The position numbers and the translations under genes are program-made. 64,000 bases of DNA, taken from NCBI GenBank assembly GCA_934045905.1, contig OW203762.1, forward strand, positions 52,973,411 through 53,037,410. Reading direction: 5' to 3'. Shown here one piece after another: positions 55,101 through 64,000 of the stretch. The stretch comes from Leuctra nigra (taxonomy: Eukaryota > Arthropoda > Insecta > Plecoptera > Leuctridae). Below the pieces are notes generated by a model, which saw nothing but the letters and a program-made list of their open reading frames with translations, had not been told where the DNA came from and ran no database searches. Every line of letters starts with the position of its first letter. Within the stretch, counting starts at the first letter, position 1.

Positions 55101-58015
55101 TAATATTTTTTTTATTGATACTTCATATAGATGACCATCTAAATCGAATGGCGCTAATTTCGTTCTAATCGGTCCAGACGTTTTTGAGTTATGACGTCAC
55201 TTCCGGTTTCAAAATGGCGGCTTCCGGTTGGTTTTATAAAAAGGCACCTCAGACGCCAAAAGTGCACATGTGGTAAAAATTTCAGGTCGATCGGTTCAGC
55301 CGTTTAGGCTGTGGCGGTGATAGCGACGTTTCGTGATATCATCAGAATCATCATCATCTTCAGAATCAGAAAGTGGTGTAATTTCACTGTTTTCTCGGTC
55401 CTCTAGCGCGCAAATGGCATAACCTATTGTTCCCAAATTTGGTATATGTAGTGGGGTGGGCCATAGCTCGAAATTAAGATATTTCGCAACAATGTGAGAT
55501 TTACCAATTTTGAGATCCAGTAGGCCGAAAATGCCATGTTGTTGCTTACAGTAAAAGTGTTTGGTCTGCTCCTCAGTTTATTAGGCATTTACGGTATGTT
55601 GAGTGACTGTGAGTGTATAGTACGACTTGGCTGGGTGGAGCGACCGCTCCACTAGATTAAGAGCATAGATAATATATAGTTATTTTTATTACTATTAATC
55701 TCAAAAGAATAGTAATGTGTGACTGTCACGATCAGAAAATGTTATATATTTGCTTAGAATGAATTATTTGCATGTGTATTTCTAATACTTTTCACCCCCT
55801 AAACAAGACGTTGGTCACATGCTTGACGACTACATCAAAGAGCATCTCCCCAACTAGAGAGTGCGTTCTGATATAAGTTTGAGACCCGGTCCTTAGACTA
55901 AATACCCGGTCTGACTAAACCTACTCTGTGGCATGTAGACTGTCGATTTACGAGATGTGTCGTACAACAACCCGATTACTTTTACATATTCACACTTATT
56001 AATGGAGTGGTAGGACATCCATTTACAGAGTCATTTAGCGCAAGACTGCAAACACTACACTGTGGATATAAATTATACCAAGACTCAGGGAAGTGTCACT
56101 CGAATTCATAAATACTATAAACACGGAGTCCAGTCGACCTCGTGCGGGGTTTACCTTGGGATAGATCTCGAGCACTTTGAATGAGTTCTTGTAGATGTAT
56201 GGCCTGTTGGCCTGGAGCGGACACGACGCCTTCTCGCCGCCCTCCTCGAAGATGTTCCCGCAGGCGGAGGTGCCGTCGACGCCGATGAAGGGGAAGGGGA
56301 TGCCGAGGATCTGCGCGCTCACGAAGTTGCGCAGGTTCTTGATGTCGTGCGCTGCACAAGACAAGGGAACATGTCAGGCTCATGGTGGCCGTGATAAGTC
56401 AAACACACTTCCTGCTGGATGCAACAAGGACGGAAATAACTCAAGATAGGCCATCACTTTCCATACATTCTATTCTTGAATATTGATATATGTTTTCAAT
56501 AAAATATAACTACCTGCTCAAGCCTTGATTTGAACGTGCGTTCTTCTTGAAATGTTGTTTACTTTAACGTCTTTTCATAGGCAATAGTTATCGGCTTTAC
56601 AAATCTGCATAAACTATTGATAGCGTTTAAAAAGTGCCTCTGACGCAAAGCTAACCGTTATAATTGTTCATTCAGAAGATTTGAAGCTATCGGAGAGTTC
56701 GACCTCTTTTCAGGTCTCGATCGAGATCGAAACCTTTAGGCTACGAAACTCATCTAAATATATAATGATTCGTTCCTCTCAGCTACTAATTTCAATGTGA
56801 ATTCACAAAGCAAACGAATTTTTGAATGATTTAGGTCAGGCCAGCTTTGTGAAAAGTACCTGATGGGCATGAAGTTGACTTCCTGGTCATTATGCGAGAG
56901 AAATGTGATGCAACGAGTCCGAAACCGAGTTTCACCGACAGAATCCGAGCTGCAGGGCGCCGTGCATGACGTTCACTCTCGGTATATTGATTGTTTGCAA
57001 TTGAAAAGCTAAAAATGCATCGCAGTAATTATTCAAGGTAATTGTTTCTCATTACGCTGATTCAGCACTGGAAGAAAACAAATAACTTGTAATTGCATGT
57101 TGCATCAAGAACTTTACAACGTACCTACATGCATACTTATTGAGAAATTGTCACGCAAATATGAAGTTATACGCGAGTTGCAGCAAGAAGCTAATCAAGA
57201 CCAATAAAACTCCAGAACGTGAGAGTATGCAGATGTATAATAATTTAATGTGTCCATTTAATAAAAAGTATATAGAATTAGTTAATTGACAATTTTATAA
57301 AATGCTATACTTGTTATAGACCAATTCCGAAATTATCTGGATGGCTCTGGATTCTAATGAATTTCACATGCAGTATGATTTTCCAAGTGTGTATTCATAT
57401 TGTAACCCATTGTTGTAAAACACTAATAGATATATGGAAAACCAAACTGCATGTGAATTTATCTAGAAATCAGAGCCATCCAGATATTTTCTGAATTGGT
57501 ATATATAGACCAAGGTGACTATAGAAGTTGGTGTCTATAGAAGTTATCAACCAACTTCTTTAGACACCTTGGGAATAGACAGTTTTTGTAAATGTTTTTC
57601 CTGTCCTGTCTTGCTAGTTCATTGTCTGAGGAAACTCAATGAGCACTGAGAGATAAATCAAAACTAACAAACTGAGAAGAATAATATACTTTAGAGTTCA
57701 ATACTCTATATCTACGTTAGTTTGTCCTGAAGGAGATTCTGATAAGTGAATCGAAGCTGTCGACATTATCGATAAAAATAATGACAAAAAAATACCTACA
57801 TGATGAAATATCCCGATCAATATGAAAATACTTTCAAAATGTTTTTCTTATGACTATTCGACGATGTTTCATGACATGTAGGAATATGAAGAGCAGGGTC
57901 TACTCACTTGGGGTGAATTTGGCTTCTACCTCCACATCGTGCTTGCGGCGGAGTCTGCAGGGTCCTTTCTCACAGTTGCTAATGCTGACGAGATTTGTGT
58001 CCGTCAAGGACTTGC
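52104..58015 (-). CDS. NPC2-like secreted lipid-binding protein, gene 4 (exons 2-4; first exon not found)
   Basis: Exons on the minus strand are 57908-58015, 56155-56351 and 52104-52193, in matching phases, giving the last 131 residues. Exon 2 carries SISNCEKGPCRLRR and ends KFTP; exon 3 carries GIPFPFIGVDGTSACGNIF, EKASCPLQ and ends VLEIYPK; exon 4 carries RWALTDPKDNHEPLCFNV and the stop. These are cysteines 2-6 of the NPC2 fold and the ML-typical YP and W. Exon 2 starts one base into a codon, as in the other genes, so a signal-peptide exon ending in TGT/TGC G is expected further right. I could not find it between 58016 and 64000; it may be beyond the window or too diverged. Exon 3 is GC-rich with a longer C4-C5 loop than in gene 3. 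Exon 4 lies between two large inverted arms. Confidence 0.85.
52812..52889. repeat. 39-bp direct duplication in intron 3 of gene 4
   Basis: ATTCTAGGTGCGCTCTTGCC...TTTTCTAAC is repeated once with one change (AGG to ATG). It is a simple tandem duplication with no relation to the 39-bp satellite. Confidence 0.9.
53304..54428. mobile_element. Near-perfect palindromic element B, long copy
   Basis: Arms of about 210 bp (53304-53515 and 54213-54428) are inverted repeats. They start CCCAGAAAAAACACTCCGTG, share CCAGCCAAGTCTCTTTAACT and end CTTGGCGCATCGTTTTTTTA. The centre is about 700 bp without a clear protein. Arms match each other better than they match the short copy at 50084, which suggests within-copy homogenisation. 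It directly precedes the right outer arm. Confidence 0.88.
54429..55651 (-). mobile_element. Right arm of the large inverted-repeat structure
   Basis: The outer 250 bp is the reverse complement of the left arm, ending TGGAGCGACCGCTCCA (55636-55651) followed by CTAG. Inside are five exact copies of TGACGTCACTTCCGG at 54617, 54769, 54924, 55069 and 55192. Each sits in a degenerate unit with CGTTTT(C/T)GA before it and, in most, an (A)ATGGCGGC word after it. The arm is longer than its left partner because it has more of these units. Confidence 0.82.
55656..56154. other. Intron 3 sequence of gene 4
   Basis: Between the right arm and exon 3. No repeat or exon was recognised. Confidence 0.4.
57315..57505. 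mobile_element. MITE-like element in intron 2 of gene 4
   Basis: TATAGACCAATTCCGAAATT at the left mirrors AATTGGTATATA-type sequence at the right. ATCTGGATGGCTCTGGATTC pairs with AATCAGAGCCATCCAGAT, and ATTTCACATGCAGT pairs with ACTGCATGTGAATT. Confidence 0.75.
57510..57573. repeat. Short hairpin
   Basis: CCAAGGTGACTATAGAAGTT pairs imperfectly with AACTTCTTTAGACACCTTGG around a short loop. It abuts the MITE at 57315-57505. Confidence 0.6.
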
Positions 58016-59661
58016 CTGGAAGGTACAAACATGTTGTTACTTCGACACTTGAGTCTGTTTCCTAGCTGTGGATTTGTTCTGTTCGCAACATCATTTTATT
58101 ATTATGTTTTATGGCGCTCAACAGCGAGATGATCATTTTGTTATATTCATAAAGCCAGATTCATGCAAATTTAATTCCATATATACACGATTAAATAGCA
58201 ATAAGAGATGTTTTTTTCTCTCTCAGACATAAAATATAATAACTTTTGCATGGAAATTCTCTCCTCTGTATTCATAAAGTTCTGCATAATTACATGTACT
58301 CAGTGATATCTTAGGTACTATTTCAATCTTATTACCGATGATTATTGTACCTTTATTATAGGTACATTCAGAATGAGCAGTATTTTTAACCCCGCCAAGG
58401 TTACTGTAGTTACAGTTTTCTTCAAGGTTAATCCGCATAATGTACGTTGCCATCTTTATGGTCGTTGACTCGAATGAAATCAATTAACCTTAATTATTAA
58501 TTATTAATATTAATTAGGATTTAACGAAGTAAAAATTGTATTTAATCCAAGGTGCGATTTGTGCCGATCTCATAATCGTTTGAATATTACACACACAGCT
58601 CTCTTTTTCTCTGGATTACTTTTATCCATCTTTTATCCGAACCTTTACTTGCCAAATAACTTGAAAGCTGGAATTGTTTCTTATCCTCAAGCTACAGATC
58701 TCGACACACTATCTGAAGCCTACGTCTCACGCATGCGCGGTGGAAGATTACATTACCAAGACCTTGACATTAAGCAATTATTACATAGATGTTAAAATTG
58801 CTTAATTGTGGCTATTAGTTTTTTAGACACTTGTCTCATTACATCATTATTTCAATCCTTCTTCATGGCAATAATGGAATAGCACGAATATTGGTGATAT
58901 TTATATTTCATCATTTGGTTGTACTGGGTCAGCATTTTAAAATAACAAACAATAGGAATATTTTAAATACGATGAATACAATATAATTGTCGTTTAATAA
59001 TTCGTACAGGTTGAAGATATTGCGATAAGGTTGAGAACTGGCTTGTGCTAACTGCTAACTGCTGGGCATACAAGCGAGCAGTCCTTGGAGGACCCCACCG
59101 ACCGGTTGCCCGTGTTGACTTGTGCCAAGCGAACCTCAAATTCCTCTTTTCCTTCACGGCCGATGATAATGTTTTGTTTTATTAGTTATTAACACTGTTG
59201 AATCACTTCTTCCTCAACTTCCGTTGGGGAGAGTCACAAAATACAGCTCCATTAAATAGCAGAAGTACGTGTGCTAATAGTTATCACCACCACAATTAAA
59301 TAGATAAAACATAACTAAGCTGGCCAATAAGACTAAATATGTCAAAGTGCCAATAAAAACGCCGAGTAAAAAAAAAAGTGAACTTTAAATATAATAAGCT
59401 GGCAGATATGACTCTAGTCATTGCCATTCAACCCCGACACGTGGTGATAACTGATATCCTCAGTAATTCTGAACTTTAAATATATATTAAGTATTTCACA
59501 ATAACTGAAGATGGCTTATGCCAAAACATAACGTGTGTGAAAAATAAAACATTACAATAATAATTACATATAACAAAAATACATTATCGAAACCAAATTG
59601 AGCTGGCCGCTATGACTTAATGTCAAGGCCATTAAACCCCGAAGAGAAGAAGAACACTGTT
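58016..59661. other. Presumed intron 1 of gene 4; no exon found
   Basis: No signal-peptide exon with a usable donor was found. The last 260 bp (about 59400-59655) has two CTGGCxGxTATGACT blocks, each followed by CATTxAACCCCGA, and CTGAAGATGGCTTATGCC, which look like 3' tails of retroelements. Confidence 0.4.
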
Positions 59662-62489
59662 GAATTTTGTTGTAAATGATGATGAATTTCAGTATTTTGA
59701 AGGAGTAGGAGGAATCTTTTCTCTGGCAAATGGAAATGTTATTACCTTGTTGGCAATTTATAGGCCACCTAATTTAAATAGAGGTGGTTTCGTGGAGGAA
59801 TTGGAAATGTACATTGGAAATTATTCCAAAGTAAATAATGTTGTAATATTAGGAGATATGAATTTAAATCTGTTCGATTCAGATGATTGCAATGTTCGTT
59901 CATATTTATCGCTAATGGCTGCAAATGGTTATATTAATTGTATTAATGATGCAACACGCGAGGAATGTAGAGGTGATGTTTTTACGAGTACTTGCATTGA
60001 TCACATTTTTATTAAGTCTAGTTGCCATGATATTAAGTCGGCTGTGTACACTACCAAGATATCTGATCATTATATAATTATTGCCGGAATCATGTTTCAT
60101 GGCTCATCTCAGAAATTTCAACATCAAATTCCAGTAAAAAAATGCATTAATGAAGTTAAATTAACACGTTTGTTGAGAGAGTGTGATTGGCTTGAGCCTA
60201 TGACATATGATACATGCACTGACGTTTTTGACAACCTAACTGCCAAGTTTGATTATTGTTATGATGAATCTTATTACCTAAATTACCAGCTGGGGAAACG
60301 TAAGAAAAAGTCTTGGTTGACGGCTGATATTATTAAATCCTGTAAAGAAAGAGACCGTCTATTTAAGAAATGGAAGAATTGTAACGGTGTATTGAAATTT
60401 TACTATGGCGTCGAGTACAAAAAATTCAGAAATAAAATAAATAATGCTATTCGTAATGCCAAAAAAATTTATTATACAGGTGTCTTTGAGAAGTCTAGAG
60501 GAAGTATTAAGGACACATGGCAATCTATTAATGATGTACTTGGTAAAAAGAAAAAGGATACTGTAGATCAGGTTTTAAGTAAATATTTAGGGAAACAATT
60601 CAATGATAAGCAGATTGCAGATAGATTTTTGCACTGTTTCATCAGTGAGGTAGAATCTTTGAAACATGTTTGCAACATTCATACTTTAAGTTACAATTAT
60701 GATGTAGTTCAGCTTCAGTCTTTATACATGCCTCCAGTGTGTGCCACCCGCATAAATTATATTATAAATTCATTAAACTCTAACAAACAACCGGGTTTTG
60801 ACAGGATACGAATAACTGATTTGAAAAATATAGCGGAAAAAGTAAGCCCAGTTATTGCTAAAATTATTAATACTTCAATTTCAGAAGGTGTTGTTATATC
60901 TAAATTAAAAATGTCAATAATTCGACCTGTTTACAAAAAAGGTGACCACCTCGAGTTCAATAATTACCGACCAATTGCTTTGCTCCCTACTATTGAGAAA
61001 ATTATGGAGCGGTGTGTTGCAAAAATATTAACTGATTATTTATCAAAGTTTAAAATCATCAATTCACATCAGTTTGGTTTTCAAAAAGGTAGAAGCACCA
61101 CTGATCTGCTTACTCTTTTCGCTGATTACATAAATTCTAAATTAAATGAGAATATGCACGTTCTGGCTCTTTTTATAGACTTTTCAAAGGCATTTGATAC
61201 GTTAAACCATACAAAATTGTTAACATCTCTTGAAAATGCTGGTATTCGGGGTCCCCTCTTATGTTGGTTTCACAATTATTTAACGGATAGGCAAATTATA
61301 GTTAAAGTTGGTGAAACTGTGAGTATAGCTGGGGTATGTAATTCTGGTGTACCTCAAGGGTCAATATTGGGTCCAATTCTTTATCTCTTATATGTGAATA
61401 ACATGCCTAGTTATATTCAAAATTGTAAAATTTATATGTACGCAGATGACACTGTTCTAGTATCTGCTCATAAAAATTTAGAACAGGCTCAGATAATTCT
61501 TCAGTCTGATTTCAATACATTGTTGATGTGGACTCATGATAATGATTTGTTAGTAAATAGTACAAAAACTAAGTTAATTCACATTTGTTCACCTTCAATT
61601 GCAAGTAGGTTAGACCCTGTAACATTATTGTGTCATAGTTTTAATTGTTTACATACATTAGATTTTGCTTTGTGTACTTGTACTGATCTGATTGAGGAGG
61701 TTGATACTTGTTTATATTTAGGTATAACAATTGATAAATACTTTTCCTGGAGACCTCATATAAATAGCTTAGCTTCCAAATTACGTTCTTGCTCGTTTCA
61801 ATTGTTTCATGTAAAATCTTTTTTACCTGTTAGAATTTTAAAATTAATATATTCTGCTTTAGTGGAATCTGTAATTTCTTACGGTTTACTTGCTTGGGGC
61901 AGCACATCCAATGTTCACCTTCAAGTCATTCGATCTATACAGGATAGAATGATCAAGAATTTGACCCCTGATGCCGTTAAGCTCAAATGTAACAATAACA
62001 CTCTCTTAATGTACGATCATCTTAACTTCCTTCCAATATCTGATTTGTATAAATATAAATTCATAATCAAATATTTTTATTCGAACGAACTTAAAATTAT
62101 CTACAATCATTCCAGGGCCACTAGATCAATGGTGAATCCAGTTTCTTTAATACTCCCCCGATTTACTAATAAGTATGGAAAGCGATGTTTAAATTACTCT
62201 GTCCCTTTTATTTTCAATCAGTTGCCTCAAGAAATTAAGTCTTTAGATAATTATAGTAGTATTAAGAAAGAAGTGAAATCTTGGTTGTATGAATACTCTG
62301 ATGATGTATAAAATATTATTTTTTTCTTCTTTGTTAATCAGTTTATTATGTATTTTTCTCTCTTTTCTTGTATATTGTTTAAACATTTTTGTATCCACTA
62401 ATTTTCTTTAAATTAATCCACAGAAAAGCCGTTTTGGCTTTGTGGAAAACGGAATGTATGTATTTTTGTGTGTTTACAATAATAAATAA

Positions 62490-62521
<32 letters not shown>
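59662..62521 (+). mobile_element. Non-LTR retrotransposon, 5'-truncated second copy
   Basis: From ATTTTGTTGTAAATGATGAT on, it matches the copy at 34252-37466 with only a handful of base changes over 2.65 kb. The element's 5' end, ATG and start of the endonuclease are missing, up to about residue 108 of the intact protein. The rest of the frame (stop at 62311) remains open through GDMN, CIDHIF, SDH, the RT motifs and YADD, but lacks its own ATG. It ends in a hairpin, ATAATAAATAAATA and a long poly(A). A possible 5-bp target duplication is TGAAT. Residue changes from the intact copy are C to Y in TCDTCTD, Q to E in VQSV and V to E in PQVIKS. Confidence 0.92.
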
Positions 62522-62524
<3 letters not shown>

Positions 62525-64000
62525 AATCCAACTTGATGCAAGTCCGTGTTACACAACCCAAGGCAAAGTGATCCGGCGTTTTGCAGCCGGCGAATGCCAA
62601 GTTCATGTGTCCGAACACGAGGTTGAAAGATATCAGGATACATAGGTACTAATTGAACATCACGCTTCTACAGAATGCTCTGAAAACCGTACGTTACGAG
62701 ATTACTGGGGCAGATCCCTCGTATGCCTGCACTGCCCTGGCACACAGTTGTTCAGAAAAATCCTCTTATTTATGAAAACTGGAACTGAACCGTTTGTCGG
62801 ATCAAGTTCAAAGTTTGGATAGTCATCGAGACCAACAAGTAAACGAACTGAGTTTTGAAAACGATCACAAAAGTAAATATTGAAACATTTCCCGATATGT
62901 TTGACTTTTCGAAATCAAGTAAAATCTTTTGTTTCGTGCACAATGTCGCATTTCCGCATGATAAACATTTTCAACAAACTCGAAACTAGGTACCCAATGA
63001 CTGAGAAATCATTACTGAAGGCAGTGAAACACAGATATTGTAGTGGTAGTTTTGACATTTCGGCTCGCGTTATTACACCTTCCATTGCTGGCTTATCAAC
63101 GGGAGAGAGCGTTTTCATAATACAATTAATTTGATGATATCGAATTCCATCACACTTCCTCCTTTGATTCGTTTGCATTCATCACACACAGGATATGTCC
63201 ACGCACGATATTGTCCAACCTGACCAGTGCGGGCTCGTGTATGCATTTAATTCAATTCTAGACGGTGAACTGACAAACTGAACAAGCAACAAAACAAAAG
63301 AAACCACCTGGTTCGTTCTTCTAAACTTGTAAACCAGCCCGAGCATTCGAGTTGTTTCTAGAAAGGGGTTGAGATGATCAGAGATTAAGAGGAAGATTAG
63401 TTGAAACACAGTGGAGTAGGTCTTGCCTCTAGGGCCGGTTAGTCCTGTGGAAGACGCATTCAATCAGAGTCAAATTGCTGAGATAGGTTTAGTCGTCTGA
63501 GAAGCCATATTACCATTAGTTTAATCTTCAGTTGAGTTAAACTCCACTTCGGGAAATGTGGTGTATTACTATTTTGTACTGCAGCATTGCTTAAAAAACT
63601 GCAGTCAATGTAGCCTGAGATGAGGTTAATTTAAACCGAGGAAATAATCCCCGGAATTAAATTGCAGTACACTGAGTTTTCTGAAGTGAAGTTTAAGCTA
63701 ACTATAGCTTTAAACTTATCATAATACTGTTACCATAATAATGTTATCACTGTTCATAATATATTTGGCAATACCGTGAGTTTTAATAATATCGTTGGTA
63801 ATACACAATTACTTGTCGAGTCTAAGAGAGAAACAAAACAAGCCGATTTCTTAAGAATCGGCAGCACTCGACGCATTATCGTCATACTTTTGAACCAATC
63901 ATGAAATATGTGAAAAAATTTAACATAACTAATTTTTATGGGACTTTATAAACACAAACGTATAAATAATCCCTGTGCCTTAAACTCGACATAAAACTAA
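62522..64000. other. No gene seen
   Basis: AT-rich with short frames only. A block at about 62745-62860 (AAATCCTCTTATT, TTGTCGGATCAAGTTCAAAG, TCATCGAGACCAACA) resembles the inner part of dispersed family R1. Confidence 0.35.

Noticed and set aside
49162..55651. Autonomous transposon with its own transposase
   Set aside because: No frame of useful length or recognisable transposase lies in the arms or the interior; the only protein-coding sequence inside is exon 4 of gene 4.
56096..56383. 95-residue minus-strand frame rich in R, P and H
   Set aside because: Out-of-frame reading of exon 3 of gene 4, produced by its high GC content.

Overview
The window is from a eukaryotic nuclear genome, almost certainly an arthropod and probably an insect. 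It is AT-rich, its genes are split by GT-AG introns, and it is packed with transposons, SINE-like pieces and long minisatellites. The only clear host genes are paralogues of one arthropod-expanded family of small secreted lipid-binding proteins, NPC2 (ML domain). The order cannot be fixed from the sequence alone.

Layout. Positions 1-27,000 hold no gene I can support. They carry inverted-repeat (MITE-like) elements, two copies of a poly-G-bearing dispersed repeat, and four large minisatellites: 34-bp units (6669-7219), 39-bp units (12779-19161, about 160 copies with higher-order structure), 37-bp units (22116-23299), and a two-module array of 31-bp and 30-bp blocks (24531-25286).

Positions 27,158-58,015 hold a cluster of four NPC2-like genes, all on the minus strand. 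Each has the same four-exon plan: signal peptide, C2-C3, C4-C5, C6 plus stop. Genes 1 (27158-29644) and 2 (32940-39921) are recent duplicates. Gene 3 (40787-46696) and gene 4 (52104-58015, first exon not found) are more divergent. Introns and spacers are full of elements. A near-intact non-LTR retrotransposon lies in intron 3 of gene 2, nested in an older repeat. An almost identical 5'-truncated copy lies at 59662-62521, so the family moved very recently.

Two structures stand out. (1) In genes 1, 2 and 3, the 3' splice site plus the 5' part of exon 3 has been tandemly repeated inside intron 2. The period is 101 bp in genes 1 and 2 and 164 bp in gene 3, so it arose at least twice. Each array offers competing acceptors that would give frameshifted, truncated proteins. 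(2) The last exon of gene 4 lies between two long inverted arms (49162-50083 and 54429-55651). These carry repeated ETS-CRE composite motifs, often beside YY1-like motifs, and sit next to smaller near-perfect palindromic elements.

The genes are expected to make secreted beta-sandwich proteins that bind sterols or other hydrophobic ligands. Paired GATA-type motifs with the same 11-bp spacing lie just upstream of genes 1 and 2, which hints at shared gut or fat-body type control. All calls come from reading the sequence by eye; no searches were run.
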